DNA from: Bacillus sp. NTK034
Lineage (GTDB): Bacteria; Bacillota; Bacilli; Bacillales; Cytobacillaceae
NCBI RefSeq assembly: GCF_017303275.1
Contig: NZ_JAFKOJ010000003.1
Coordinates: 124,001-188,000, forward strand
Length of the DNA: 64,000 nt
Reading direction: 5' to 3'
Shown here: positions 1-8,619 of the stretch, piece after piece
How positions within the stretch are numbered: position 1 is the first letter of the stretch
Layout: each line of letters opens with the position of its first letter
Translations under genes and position numbers: made by a program
The notes under the pieces: model-generated
Told to the model about the DNA's origin: nothing
The model's input: only the letters and a program-made list of their open reading frames with translations
The model's database searches: none

Positions 1-432
1 AACGGTATTCTTTTCAAAATCAACCGCTGCACCGCACCAGGTCCTGAGGTTATTCTGAACGGCACTATAGTTATAGACACGTCTGAGTATTGCCTGTATT
101 TTGGCAATCAGGACTTCGAAGTGGAAGGGCTTTTGGACAAAATCATCAGCGCCAAGCTGCATCGACATGACCATATCTGTTGGGTGATCCCGGGATGACA
201 GGAAAATAATCGGCACATTCGAATGTGAACGAATCATCCGGCACCAATGAAACCCGTCGAACTTCGGAAGCTGGATATCGATAATGACCAAATCAGGCTG
301 AATGCCGGCAAACTCCTTCATGACTCCACTGAAGTCCTGAATACCATGGACTTCGTAAGACCACTGGGAGAGACGGTCTTTGATTTCAGTAAAAAGGGAG
401 GCATCATCCTCAATTAAAAGCACTTTAAACAA
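1..432 (-). CDS. bceR: BceR-type response regulator, 3' part missing
   Basis: An OmpR-family two-component response regulator cut by the left edge; 144 codons remain, covering the receiver domain and the start of the linker. The reading begins at a TTG (432-430) with a GGTGAG-like ribosome site upstream, giving MFKVLLIEDDAS. The acidic pocket (EDD), the phospho-acceptor Asp in IIDIQLPKFDG and the conserved Lys in QKPFHF are visible. The stretch ending RTWCGAAVDFEKN closely resembles Bacillus subtilis BceR, which with the kinase BceS senses bacitracin-type peptide antibiotics and induces the BceAB ABC transporter. The DNA-binding domain and any bceS/bceAB neighbours lie outside the window. The family is clear; the exact ortholog (BceR rather than a paralog such as YvcP or PsdR) is inferred from wording recalled for BceR. 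Confidence 0.85.
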   Translation of the reverse strand, partial: MFKVLLIEDDASLFTEIKDRLSQWSYEVHGIQDFSGVMKEFAGIQPDLVIIDIQLPKFDGFHWCRMIRSHSNVPIIFLSSRDHPTDMVMSMQLGADDFVQKPFHFEVLIAKIQAILRRVYNYSAVQNNLRTWCGAAVDFEKNTV

Positions 433-543
433 TCAACTCACCACACTTTTGCATATTCCTTCCATTATTGTATAGGAAAAGCTAAAGGTGTGCCAGATTG
501 TTTCCGAGCTGTGGTAAAATAGGGTAAAAAGCAGGTTTTGTAC

Positions 544-1260
544 ATGGAAATCTATTCCTTTATCCTTATTATTTTAATTGCATCCATTCTGCAGACAAGC
601 ACGGGATTTGGTTTCTCGATCCTGGCCACACCGTTCTTGCTGCTTCTTTTTGAACCTAGAGAAGCCATTCAAATCAATCTGATTTTATCTTTAATCATTT
701 CTGCTGCCTTATTTTCAAAAATCAAGAAGGATACAGACTTTGGAGTTTTGAAAAGGTTCGCAATTGGAAGCGCAGCCGGGCTGCCTGTTGGCATTGCCAT
801 TTTTTTATTTTTGGACATTTCCCGGCTGAAGTTAACGGTCAGTTTCATTATTTTGATTTTAACGCTCCTTTTGATGGCAAATGTCCGTGTGAAAGAAACA
901 AGCCGCAGGGATTATTCAGTGGGCGGATTGTCAGGAATAATGACAACAAGCATTGGCATGCCCGGCCCGCCGCTCCTGTTGTACTTTTCAGGGACAGATA
1001 CCGAAAAAGAGCGGCTTAGAGGAACTACCTTGGCTTTTTACTTGTTTATCTACTCGGCCAGTCTGGTATTTCAGATAATCTTTGCAGGGACCAATAAGAC
1101 GATTTGGCTTTCAAGCTTGTATGCTTTGCCGCTGGTCCTGCTGGGTCTATACCTGGGTCAAATTTTATTTGTTAAAATCAATCACCGTTTTTTCAAGGTT
1201 TTTACATACATTATATTGATTTTCACTGGGGTTTACCTGCTGGTTGAGAGTGTGAGGTAG
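544..1260 (+). CDS. TSUP (TauE/SafE) family membrane permease
   Basis: A 238-residue, very hydrophobic protein with about seven to eight membrane segments. The N-terminal motif LQTSTGFGFSILATPFLL and the mid-protein repeat GIMTTSIGMPGPPLLLYF are typical of the TauE/SafE (TSUP) family, which exports or imports small sulfur or organic anions such as sulfite, sulfoacetate or taurine-derived compounds. The substrate cannot be told from sequence. ATG 544 is preferred over the in-frame TTG at 538 because AGG at 533-535 sits eight bases before 544 but only two before 538. It stands alone, divergent from bceR; the next gene starts 78 bases on. Confidence 0.85.
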   Translation: MEIYSFILIILIASILQTSTGFGFSILATPFLLLLFEPREAIQINLILSLIISAALFSKIKKDTDFGVLKRFAIGSAAGLPVGIAIFLFLDISRLKLTVSFIILILTLLLMANVRVKETSRRDYSVGGLSGIMTTSIGMPGPPLLLYFSGTDTEKERLRGTTLAFYLFIYSASLVFQIIFAGTNKTIWLSSLYALPLVLLGLYLGQILFVKINHRFFKVFTYIILIFTGVYLLVESVR

Positions 1261-1338
1261 GAAGCGAGCATGAAAAAAGGCGGGGCTAATAAATAGTGCT
1301 GATTAGTATGAAGCAAATCACGAAAAGGGTGTCTGCTC

Positions 1339-1806
1339 TTGAGTAAAAATATGATCTCTTGGATCCTGTGCTTCCTGTTTTCATTCTTTGGTTTTTACCT
1401 TATAGAGCATCTTTTTACGGTAAGCCCGCATGTGGTTTCCGGCAATGGAAATTTAGGCATCCTCGTGATTTTTCTTTTTACACCTGTCTTTATTTCCAGT
1501 TGGATCTATACTTTTAAGCTGGCAAAAGCAAAGATGGTGAAAGAGGGTAAAACCACAATAGGAATTCTGCTTTTTGCACTTGCCGGATGTGTGTTGCTGA
1601 TGATTGTAATTATCGATTACACAAGTGAGCTGATCACTGCTCTTGGAGGAACACCTGATAACCCGGAATCAAGAATTTACCGTTTTGGGTGGTTCAATCA
1701 ATACACAAATAGTCTTTACTTTAATGTATATACATTTTTCTTATCCCATTTCATTATCGTAATATTTGGTATCCTGTCAGCTATGAGGAGGATACAGACA
1801 CATTAA
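1339..1806 (+). CDS. small integral membrane protein, function unknown
   Basis: A 155-residue protein with about four predicted membrane segments: near residues 5-25, 40-60, 73-93 and 127-148. The loop between the third and fourth segments is polar and carries GGTPDNPESRIYRFGW. I do not recognise the family. The TTG at 1339 is preceded by AAGGG about ten bases upstream; ATG 1351 is an alternative four codons later. It lies downstream of the TSUP permease on the same strand and ends in a clear terminator. Confidence 0.6.
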   Translation: MSKNMISWILCFLFSFFGFYLIEHLFTVSPHVVSGNGNLGILVIFLFTPVFISSWIYTFKLAKAKMVKEGKTTIGILLFALAGCVLLMIVIIDYTSELITALGGTPDNPESRIYRFGWFNQYTNSLYFNVYTFFLSHFIIVIFGILSAMRRIQTH

Positions 1807-1845
1807 AACCTCGCCACAGCAAACATGCGGCGAGGTTCTCTTTAT
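1807..1845 (+). terminator. intrinsic terminator between convergent genes
   Basis: A 9-bp stem AACCTCGCC / GGCGAGGTT (1807-1815 and 1829-1837) is followed by CTCTTTATTTT. It sits between the small membrane protein and the convergent metalloprotease gene. It serves the + strand best, because the run of T on the other strand is short. Confidence 0.85.
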
Positions 1846-1859
1846 TTTAGAAGGTCATT

Positions 1860-3641
1860 TTATTGAACACCAACGGCATCATATGCTGCCATAACGGCCT
1901 TTACCTCAGCTGAAGGCTGTCCATTTCGATCCGGATGCAGGTCCCTTGCTGCCTGGATGGCTGCCTGGCGCATTTGGCTGAAGTCGGAGCTTGCTGCCAG
2001 GTAATGGGTAAGTGCTCTGTAGAAAATCTTTTCGGCTTTTGTTTTTCCTATGCCTGTAACCGTAACACCGTAATGAGTGCCTCCATCTGTAATCAGGTGG
2101 GCAGCTTTGTTGTTGATGCTGCTGTTGATATGCACACCGCCTTTATCAAGGTCTCCTATATAACGTTTGCTGTAGTGGTCAGGATAGTAGCCTGATTCTG
2201 TATAGCCGCCAATATAGACAGAACCCGGGTCACTCATCGAACGAAGACCGTCACCTGGTGTATTTGGCGTCCAAATATCTTCACCTAATAACCAAAGATC
2301 TTCGCCTGTTTTATTTTCAGCGAAAGCCCCTAAAATATCCGCAATGGATTCATTGATCGCACCGGATTCATTTTCATAAATTAAATCGGCTGTATTGGTG
2401 ATCACGCCATGTGTCATTTCATGTCCGATCACATCAAGACCGCCAGAGAGTGAAATCATGCGAGTCCCGTCACCATCACCGTACAGCATCTGCTTCCCAT
2501 TCCATGCAGCATTATTCCACTTTGAACCGATATGGACAGTTGAAACTAATTTCATCCCATCGCTATCAAGGGAATCCCGTCCATGTATCTTTTTATAATA
2601 GTCATAAACTTTTCCTGCGTTCACATGGGCAGATACCGCAGAAGGATCATAAAAGAAGTTGTTTCTGCTTTCCACCTCGAATCCGGTCATTCCAAGAAGA
2701 GCTGAAAGGATTATAAACGCGTTTTCAGGCATGCGGTTTGCTTTGAAGGTATGGACACCTTCAGATCTTGTCTCATCGAATAAATAGTGCGTTCCTGTTT
2801 CCGGGTCTTTAACTGCCTGGAATGATTGAAGTGTCCCGAAAATATCCATTCCTCTTGCCTGAACAGGTTCTGACACAGCCGGAAGTGCTTTCGGCGCAGG
2901 CTGGGAAGAAGCAGTCTGCTGTGCCTCAGGCTGTTCAGGTGAAGATGGTGTCAGTTCCGAGATGGCATTATAGCTATGAATGATGTTTCCAGTTGCAGCA
3001 TCTACAAAATAATGCCAATACCCCGGGACCGGGGCTGAGGTGGAAGCTGTTACATAATAAGCCAAATGCTTTTGCCCGTTATGCGGATAAATAACAAGTT
3101 CTCCTTCAATCCCATCATAGCTCTTCACTTCTCCGATTTTATCTTCAATGCTTTCCTTTACCTTATCCAGTGCTTCATCTTTGCCCAGTTTCGCCTCTGT
3201 AGGAATAATGGAACGTGCCAGATTTGGTGTAACTTTACCGAAGAAGGCTGTCACATTGTTACTGTCGTCCAAAGCAATGGTCTGCTGTGATCCGTATACA
3301 GGTATTCCGTTGTATTGCTCTATTGTTCTGAAATGGTGTGTGTTTGTTTGCTTATCATTAAATTGATCAATGATTTTGAATTGGTCCTTGGCCTCGTAGC
3401 CCGCATTTTTAAATAAGTTCGCCTTTGATTGAAGGAATGCATATACAGCTTCTTCCTTGCTCAGTCCTTCAGGAGCTTGCCAGTTCCCGATTATGTAGGA
3501 AGGCGTCTTTAATTCCTGATGATACTTAACGATTTCTTCATTTGCCAGCACATTTTTGGCGGGCAGTGACAGTCCCGAGATGGCAAACGATGCTGCCAGA
3601 ACTGCAGGGAGGACTTTCATTTTCAACTGATTTCTTTTCAA
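1860..3641 (-). CDS. secreted neutral metalloprotease (M4, bacillolysin/thermolysin type)
   Basis: Extracellular zinc endopeptidase of the thermolysin family, 593 residues. An N-terminal signal peptide (to about residue 35) is followed by the FTP and PepSY propeptide domains that fold and inhibit the enzyme. Next comes a Pro/Ala/Gln-rich linker (about 235-260), then the catalytic M4 domain. The zinc site is seen as HEMTH (His407, Glu408, His411 from this start) and the third ligand in GAINESIAD; the catalytic His lies in GGVHINSSINNKAAHL. The linker is longer than in typical bacillolysins and makes the preproprotein longer than usual. TTG 3641 is chosen over the upstream GTG at 3650 because AAGAGGTGAT overlaps that GTG but is correctly spaced for 3641. 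It is divergent from the TapA-like operon. Confidence 0.93.
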   Translation of the reverse strand: MKRNQLKMKVLPAVLAASFAISGLSLPAKNVLANEEIVKYHQELKTPSYIIGNWQAPEGLSKEEAVYAFLQSKANLFKNAGYEAKDQFKIIDQFNDKQTNTHHFRTIEQYNGIPVYGSQQTIALDDSNNVTAFFGKVTPNLARSIIPTEAKLGKDEALDKVKESIEDKIGEVKSYDGIEGELVIYPHNGQKHLAYYVTASTSAPVPGYWHYFVDAATGNIIHSYNAISELTPSSPEQPEAQQTASSQPAPKALPAVSEPVQARGMDIFGTLQSFQAVKDPETGTHYLFDETRSEGVHTFKANRMPENAFIILSALLGMTGFEVESRNNFFYDPSAVSAHVNAGKVYDYYKKIHGRDSLDSDGMKLVSTVHIGSKWNNAAWNGKQMLYGDGDGTRMISLSGGLDVIGHEMTHGVITNTADLIYENESGAINESIADILGAFAENKTGEDLWLLGEDIWTPNTPGDGLRSMSDPGSVYIGGYTESGYYPDHYSKRYIGDLDKGGVHINSSINNKAAHLITDGGTHYGVTVTGIGKTKAEKIFYRALTHYLAASSDFSQMRQAAIQAARDLHPDRNGQPSAEVKAVMAAYDAVGVQ

Positions 3642-3868
3642 ACTGATCACCTCTTAGTTTGGATTGGTATTTCAAGGTCCATTATTCTGAAAATTCCACA
3701 AATGGTCAATTGGGTTATAGGGATCAGCGATATGCCTGTCTTTCTTGAATTCGGAAATCAAAATAGCCTGTATTTTGCATTGGAATACCGCAAAATAACC
3801 CAATTTACTTTGCACATGGCCTCTCGTATGCTTGTTCCACAGACACCTTTTCGAGAGGAGAGCAGGGG

Positions 3869-4645
3869 ATGAAGAAGGGATTGAATAAATTCATTTTGCC
3901 GTGTCTATGCTGCCTGAGTTTTTATACTGGCACTCAGCTTGTCGGGAAAACAGAAGCTGCCTTTACAAGCCAGGCAGAGACAAAGCCTATTTTAATCTCA
4001 ACTGCCTTTGTGTTCCCATCATATATTCACGGGCTTGAAGAGAAAGCCAGGATAAACAGTGAACAAATACTCAAAGAGCATGCCGATTTAGAAGCATTTG
4101 TGAAGAACGGGATGTTAAATGGGACAATAGATCCGCCCGCTGAATTTTTGAGAAAAAAAGAACAGATAACAGCCAGCTTGGAGGAACTTCATAGAATAAG
4201 AGCTGAACTGGAAAAACTGGAACGGCAAGCAGAAAAAAAGGAAGGATTTGAGTTTGTAAGTGAAGGTTTTCTAAAAGTAGACAAGCTCCTTCTGAGAATG
4301 AATGATTCTCTTTATCTTCAGGAGCTGGAACAGCTTTTTAACCAAAAATGGCAGGAGCTGAAAAAAGAGCAGCAAAAAGAGGGCAATAAAACAAACAAAA
4401 TGGATGAGGATGAAAAAATAGAAATTCCTATCAGCGAGTTGGAAAAACAGAAAATTGAACACAAACAGCCAGTGGAGGAAAAAGCCAATCCAGAGAAAGA
4501 ACAAGCGAATCCAGCGGAAGAACAAGTGAATCCAGCGGAAGAACAAGTGAATCCAGCGGAAGAACAGACTGTCAGCAAGGACAAAACGCAGAAGGTTGAA
4601 GAGGAGGAAACAGTCAATGAAGAAAACCCTAAAAATACTGAGTAA
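3869..4645 (+). CDS. secreted TapA-like / DUF4047-like acidic protein
   Basis: A 258-residue secreted protein. Residues 1-31 form a signal peptide ending in TEAAF, similar to SipW-processed exports. The middle (about 50-175) is charged and helical, probably coiled coil. The tail (from about 185) is Lys/Glu-rich and holds a tandem seven-residue repeat around NPAEEQV. Position (directly before sipW and a TasA/camelysin gene) and shape (signal peptide plus acidic tail) match TapA/YqxM, the anchor and assembly factor of TasA amyloid fibres, but I see no clear sequence match to its central domain. DUF4047 proteins next to sipW in the B. cereus group are the other candidate; that label is from memory. 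It overlaps the start of sipW by 29 bases, so the two are translationally linked. Confidence 0.65.
   Translation: MKKGLNKFILPCLCCLSFYTGTQLVGKTEAAFTSQAETKPILISTAFVFPSYIHGLEEKARINSEQILKEHADLEAFVKNGMLNGTIDPPAEFLRKKEQITASLEELHRIRAELEKLERQAEKKEGFEFVSEGFLKVDKLLLRMNDSLYLQELEQLFNQKWQELKKEQQKEGNKTNKMDEDEKIEIPISELEKQKIEHKQPVEEKANPEKEQANPAEEQVNPAEEQVNPAEEQTVSKDKTQKVEEEETVNEENPKNTE
4484..4567 (+). repeat. in-frame 21-bp tandem repeat, four units
   Basis: Units start at 4484, 4505, 4526 and 4547. The last three are nearly identical (GTGAATCCAGCGGAAGAAC core) and the first is degenerate. They encode the seven-residue repeat NPAEEQV in the acidic tail of the TapA-like protein. Such exact units can change copy number by slippage, altering tail length without breaking frame. 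Confidence 0.9.
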
Positions 4646-5159
4646 ATGTATCAGTGCAGCAGGTTTGATGCTCCTCTGCATCCTTGCTGTTTGGATAATA
4701 TCCTCAAAAGCATCCGGAGGAGAACCGTCCCTTGCAGGGTATCAGGCAAAAGCTGTTTTATCGGGATCCATGGAACCGACTTTCATGACAGGATCCATCA
4801 TTATAGTGAAACAGCCGGATAGTAAAGAACATCTAAAAACAGAAGATATTATTACCTTTAAATCAGGAGATAAATTAATTACCCATAGAATTGTCGAAGT
4901 AAAGAAAACGAAATCCGGGGTTTTATATCAAACGAAAGGCGACAATAATGACGCACCGGATATGGAATATGTGCAGCCTGAAAATATAACCGGTAAATAT
5001 ACCGGTTTCACCCTTCCATATGCAGGCTATGCTGCTGAGTTTGCAGCATCCAAGGAAGGTTCCGCACTCCTGCTGTTTATACCGGGACTGCTCCTGCTCC
5101 TATCTGCTGCGAGGACTATTTTTCTGGCTCTTAAAGAATATGAAACTAAAAATGCTTAA
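4617..5159 (+). CDS. sipW: SipW-type (ER-type) signal peptidase I
   Basis: A 180-residue membrane signal peptidase that removes signal peptides from TasA-like fibre proteins. The nucleophile Ser lies in VLSGSMEPTF. The His that replaces the usual Lys in this ER-type subgroup is in LITHRIVEV, and the third conserved box is in YQTKGDNNDAPD. There is an N-terminal membrane anchor (about 10-30) and a second hydrophobic segment near 145-165 followed by a basic tail. ATG 4617 is chosen because GAGGAGGAAA at 4600-4609 is correctly spaced; the longer TTG-initiated reading has no such site. It lies between the TapA-like and TasA-like genes, its expected substrates. Confidence 0.92.
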   Translation: MKKTLKILSKCISAAGLMLLCILAVWIISSKASGGEPSLAGYQAKAVLSGSMEPTFMTGSIIIVKQPDSKEHLKTEDIITFKSGDKLITHRIVEVKKTKSGVLYQTKGDNNDAPDMEYVQPENITGKYTGFTLPYAGYAAEFAASKEGSALLLFIPGLLLLLSAARTIFLALKEYETKNA

Positions 5160-5238
5160 TACATCGGTAATGCCTCTTATCTGCCACAGGCAAATGAGAG
5201 TTAAATAAATTTATAATATCCAAAGGAGGAAGTAAAAC

Positions 5239-5838
5239 ATGGGATTTGCAAAAAAGGTAAGTAAAGGTCTGTTGACAGCTGCTTTAGGTTTTTCATTAAT
5301 GGGTGGGGGTACATACGCTTATTTCAGCGATACAGAGGTTACGAATAACACGTTTGCAGCAGGTACCCTCGATTTGGCGGTAAACCCTGAAACAATCGTC
5401 AATATTGGCGATTTAAAACCAGGTGATGAGGTTTCACGTGAATTTACCCTCACAAATAGCGGTACTCTTGATATTTCCAAGATCTTGCTGCATACAAACT
5501 ATCAGGTGGAGGATGCAAAATTAAATGGGGCTGCAAATGCAGATGATTTCGGCAAGCATATTAAAGTCACAATCTTATACAATCAGGCTAACGCAACCGT
5601 ACAGGTTGCAGAAACTACTTTACATGAACTGCAGACACAAACTCCGGATTTAACAGCCATTGATAACTTTGTAGGCGGGGGAACAGTGCCGGATGGCCTG
5701 GCCCCTGGGGAAACCGATAAAATTATAGTGCTATTCGAATTTGTGGATAACGAAGAGGACCAAAACGAATTCCAGGGAGATGCACTGCAGGTGGAATGGA
5801 AATTCAATGCAGAACAGGCTGAAGGAACAGTAAAATAG
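5239..5838 (+). CDS. TasA/camelysin family (M73) secreted fibre protein
   Basis: A 199-residue exported protein of the TasA/CalY (camelysin, MEROPS M73) family. It begins with a signal peptide whose end, GGGTYAYFSDTEVTNNTFAAG, is the family hallmark and the SipW cleavage region. A jelly-roll domain follows, with the conserved phrases LDLAVNP, LKPGDEVSREF and LTNSGTLDISK. TasA forms the protein fibres of Bacillus biofilm matrix; camelysin was described as a surface metalloprotease, though the fibre role is better supported. It has a strong ribosome site (AAAGGAGGAAG). It is the last gene of the three-gene operon and ends at a bidirectional terminator. Confidence 0.9.
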   Translation: MGFAKKVSKGLLTAALGFSLMGGGTYAYFSDTEVTNNTFAAGTLDLAVNPETIVNIGDLKPGDEVSREFTLTNSGTLDISKILLHTNYQVEDAKLNGAANADDFGKHIKVTILYNQANATVQVAETTLHELQTQTPDLTAIDNFVGGGTVPDGLAPGETDKIIVLFEFVDNEEDQNEFQGDALQVEWKFNAEQAEGTVK

Positions 5839-5848
5839 AAAAGGACGG

Positions 5849-5884
5849 AAAATCCCTTGAAGGAAGATTCAAGGGATTTTTCTA
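5849..5884. terminator. bidirectional terminator after the TasA-like gene
   Basis: A 13-bp stem AAAATCCCTTGAA / TTCAAGGGATTTT with a 6-base loop has A-rich and T-rich flanks. It therefore works for both the TasA-like gene on + and the HTH-TPR gene on - (which ends at 5882). Confidence 0.9.
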
Positions 5885-7141
5885 CACATTAATTAATTTT
5901 TTGCCTTCAAGCTGCCTGTTCAGATGAATGGCTTTTTCATGATTTCCTGTCTCGATGTAATATTCATAAAGCTTTTTGCCATACCTGCGCATAAGAATCA
6001 TATGCTTAATCTTAACAAATTCAGGGAAAGCCTTTTCTTCCAGATACGTAAAATATTTCTCGCGCTGATGATTAAGCTGGTATTTAGAAAGTTTAAATAA
6101 CGATAAGTATAAAGTGCTTTTAAGCTCCTTTGACACCTGAATCCCTTCGCATGCTTTTTTAAGAAGGGCTGTTTTGCCTGATAATTTGCCTTCTATACAG
6201 GAATTAAGATAAGAGTATAACCGCTGAAGATAAATGATTGTATTCCTGTCAGCTAAACGCAGGGCCTGTTTGTAGCAATCCTTTGCCTCAGCATATTGTT
6301 CCCTATTAAAATACTCAAATCCTAAATTATTGTATAGCAGGCCTTTGTAGTCTTGAAATCCAATTCGTTCACAGTCCCAAATTAGTTGATTATATCGTTC
6401 TGCCAGTTTATCCATGTCGGTTAAGATATCACTGCTGATCTGCAGGAGGATAATAGATTCCGCTTTTATTGCCATCGTGTAGTTGTTCGTGTTTTTGAAA
6501 TGCTGCAATGATTTTTCCGCAAACATGTAAGCCATAATCTTTGAATCGATATAATGATAGGCAATTGCCAGGTGATAAAAGTATTCTTCATTGCCATATT
6601 CATTAATATCGATGTTTTTTAATACCTGAAGTGCCTTTTGCTGATCGGGGCTATCAGGTTTTATTGCTTGGTTAATATAATACATCCCTTGAACATGGTA
6701 AAATAAATTTCTCTCAAAAGGGGAGAGGTTAGGAAACTCATTGCCTATTTTCTTAATGATCCGGGATGTTTCCTCTAATTCCTGATGCAGGAAATGATAT
6801 CTTGCCTTTAAAAGAAGATAGTGGGCTGCATATTTAGAAGAATAAATAAAGGGTGAGCTTTCCAGTTCATTTTTGATTTCCTCAGCCCTGGCTAATCTAT
6901 ACATGATGATGGCTTTATGCCATTCCTGCAGGCGCTTGTCCAGATCCCGAAAGTATTCAATTTCCTTTTGAATGTCTAAATTTAAAACGGCAGAGAAAAG
7001 TGAAATAATTTCAGGTGAATATGCAGTTTTTCCTCTTTCGATTTTGCTTACATGGGTAGGAGTGCAAATCCCTTCGCCTAACATGGCTTGTGTAAGTCCT
7101 GATTTTTCCCGGTAGAATTTGATAATTTCCCCTTCCAGCAT
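5882..7141 (-). CDS. XRE HTH regulator with TPR sensor domain (RRNPP-like), copy 1
   Basis: A 419-residue cytoplasmic regulator. Residues 5-60 form an XRE/Cro helix-turn-helix (SGLTQAMLGEGICTPTHVSKIE is the DNA-reading part). The rest is helical TPR repeats, for example the unit around LLYNNLGFEYFNREQYAEAK near residue 275. This layout is that of RRNPP quorum-sensing regulators (PlcR, Rgg, NprR) and of Bacillus sporulation and biofilm TPR switches; no cognate signal peptide gene was found nearby. It is paralogous to the next gene and lies convergent with the TasA-like operon. AAGGAG precedes the ATG. A role in controlling matrix genes is suggested only by position. Confidence 0.82.
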   Translation of the reverse strand: MLEGEIIKFYREKSGLTQAMLGEGICTPTHVSKIERGKTAYSPEIISLFSAVLNLDIQKEIEYFRDLDKRLQEWHKAIIMYRLARAEEIKNELESSPFIYSSKYAAHYLLLKARYHFLHQELEETSRIIKKIGNEFPNLSPFERNLFYHVQGMYYINQAIKPDSPDQQKALQVLKNIDINEYGNEEYFYHLAIAYHYIDSKIMAYMFAEKSLQHFKNTNNYTMAIKAESIILLQISSDILTDMDKLAERYNQLIWDCERIGFQDYKGLLYNNLGFEYFNREQYAEAKDCYKQALRLADRNTIIYLQRLYSYLNSCIEGKLSGKTALLKKACEGIQVSKELKSTLYLSLFKLSKYQLNHQREKYFTYLEEKAFPEFVKIKHMILMRRYGKKLYEYYIETGNHEKAIHLNRQLEGKKLINV

Positions 7142-7336
7142 GCGATCATCTCCTTATCTATTTATTGAAGGTGAATATTTCATGCAGATGTCTCTTAAAT
7201 ACTTAATTAACTTTTATCTAATATTTTCCTTTTTGGGGGAATTTTTAGAGACAGAAGACATAGATCCTTTGGGAGGGGTAAATCTGAAATGATGACAAAA
7301 GACTCAAATTTAAGAAGCAGAAAAGAGGGCAAAAAG

Positions 7337-7368
7337 AAAAATCTCCTATGAAATATAAGAGATTTTTC
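7337..7368 (-). terminator. intrinsic terminator of HTH-TPR copy 2
   Basis: Read on the - strand just after the stop codon, AAAAATCTC pairs with GAGATTTTT across a loop of about 13 bases and is followed by CTTTTT. The two HTH-TPR genes therefore need not be one transcript. Confidence 0.75.
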
Positions 7369-7374
7369 TACTGT

Positions 7375-8619
7375 TTAATGGATTAGAGGCTCGAAGTATT
7401 TGGCAGCAAGCCTGCATGCTTTTTCGTACTGTGAAGAGTTCCTGTAATATTGAAATAATTCTTTTTCATAAAGGCTGATTAATGTGTTATTCCCTAATTC
7501 ATGCAGGTGGGGAAGGAATGTGATTTCTAAAAAGAGATAATAATCCTCTATGTCTTTATCTTCTAAAAGGATATCGAGCATATAAAAAACATATTGGTAG
7601 GTTTTATTTTGAATTTGTTCAGCCAGCCAGCGGCCATCGTCCAGCAAGGATCTGAGATTTTGTTTATTATAAAAATCCAGATTAAGGCAGCTATGGACAT
7701 AGCCTCGTATAGCGCTTAATTTTAAAGGCGGGTTTGGATTAACCTCGCACTGATCCAATAGCTTTTTGTAAACTTCACCCGCTTCTGAATAAAAGCCTTT
7801 TGCAAAGTATTCAACGGCAAGATTATGCCAAAGGTTCATTTCCCTCGCTTCTTCTTTATGAGCACGGCAGGATTTGATTAATGTATGATACTGCTTGACG
7901 GTTTCTTCAAATTGGCAAAGGTCGTTTGTACCCATTTGTATCAGCAAGACGGTTTCTGTATCAAGAATTCTTTTAAAATTATTCGTTTCCCGGAAATGGG
8001 ACAGTGCAAGGGTGCCATAGTGATAGGCTTTTACTTTATCATTCATCAAATAGGAAGAGGTTGCGAGGTGAAAATAAAATTCATGGTTATTATAATCTTT
8101 AGGATTTATATTCCTTAAATGGGCGATGGCTTCTTTGCAATTCTGTAAGTTAAGAAAATAAATGCCCCATAGATGTTCGAGAAGACTCCGTTCAAAACGA
8201 TCAAGTGTGTTCCAAGCTTTCTGGCAGCTGTCTAAAAGCGCTTTGCTCTTATCGTACTCTCCTTGCATGAGGTGGTAGCGAGCCAAAAGGATTGAATGAA
8301 AATATTTTGTTTCCGAAAAATGCAGGTAAGGATTTTGGGCTAATTCCTCTTTAATTAATTCTATATCTTCTTTTTGCTGTTTAACCATGGCATCCAGCCA
8401 TTCATGAAGTTTAGTCTCCAGCATATCATACTTTTCAAGCTCTTTTATAAGATCTATTTTCAGCCGTTTACAGATCAGATTTGTGATTTCAGACGAATAT
8501 TGTGTATGTCCCCGCTCTATTTTACTGATATGAGTCACAGAACAAATCCCTTCGCCCAGCTGTGTTTGGGTCAATCCAGCCCGTTCCCGGTAATATTTTA
8601 TAATTAAGCCTTCCTTCAA
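7375..8619 (-). CDS. XRE HTH regulator with TPR sensor domain (RRNPP-like), copy 2
   Basis: A 414-residue paralog of the downstream regulator. The N-terminal helix-turn-helix (AGLTQTQLGEGICSVTHISKIE) is followed by about 350 residues of TPR-type helices. The two copies share the same opening (MxEGxIIKYYRE) and the same overall length, so they arose by tandem duplication followed by strong divergence in the TPR part. That pattern is expected if each listens to a different ligand. The TTG start at 8619 has GGGGGGATG upstream; the in-between ATG would stop after three codons. The target and the signal are unknown. Confidence 0.8.
   Translation of the reverse strand: MKEGLIIKYYRERAGLTQTQLGEGICSVTHISKIERGHTQYSSEITNLICKRLKIDLIKELEKYDMLETKLHEWLDAMVKQQKEDIELIKEELAQNPYLHFSETKYFHSILLARYHLMQGEYDKSKALLDSCQKAWNTLDRFERSLLEHLWGIYFLNLQNCKEAIAHLRNINPKDYNNHEFYFHLATSSYLMNDKVKAYHYGTLALSHFRETNNFKRILDTETVLLIQMGTNDLCQFEETVKQYHTLIKSCRAHKEEAREMNLWHNLAVEYFAKGFYSEAGEVYKKLLDQCEVNPNPPLKLSAIRGYVHSCLNLDFYNKQNLRSLLDDGRWLAEQIQNKTYQYVFYMLDILLEDKDIEDYYLFLEITFLPHLHELGNNTLISLYEKELFQYYRNSSQYEKACRLAAKYFEPLIH

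Noticed and set aside
1935-3366. Several 60-100 codon + strand readings inside the M4 protease gene
   Set aside because: Fully within a confident gene on the other strand, with no ribosome sites or domains.
4271-4681. Long open readings on the - strand opposite the TapA-like gene
   Set aside because: They mirror the Glu/Lys-rich repeat region and lack ribosome sites; codon bias of the real gene explains them.
7291-7353. 20-codon + strand mini-reading with GGGAGGGG ahead, between the HTH-TPR genes
   Set aside because: Runs into the terminator hairpin of the opposite gene and lacks an export signal, so it is unlikely to be a signalling peptide.
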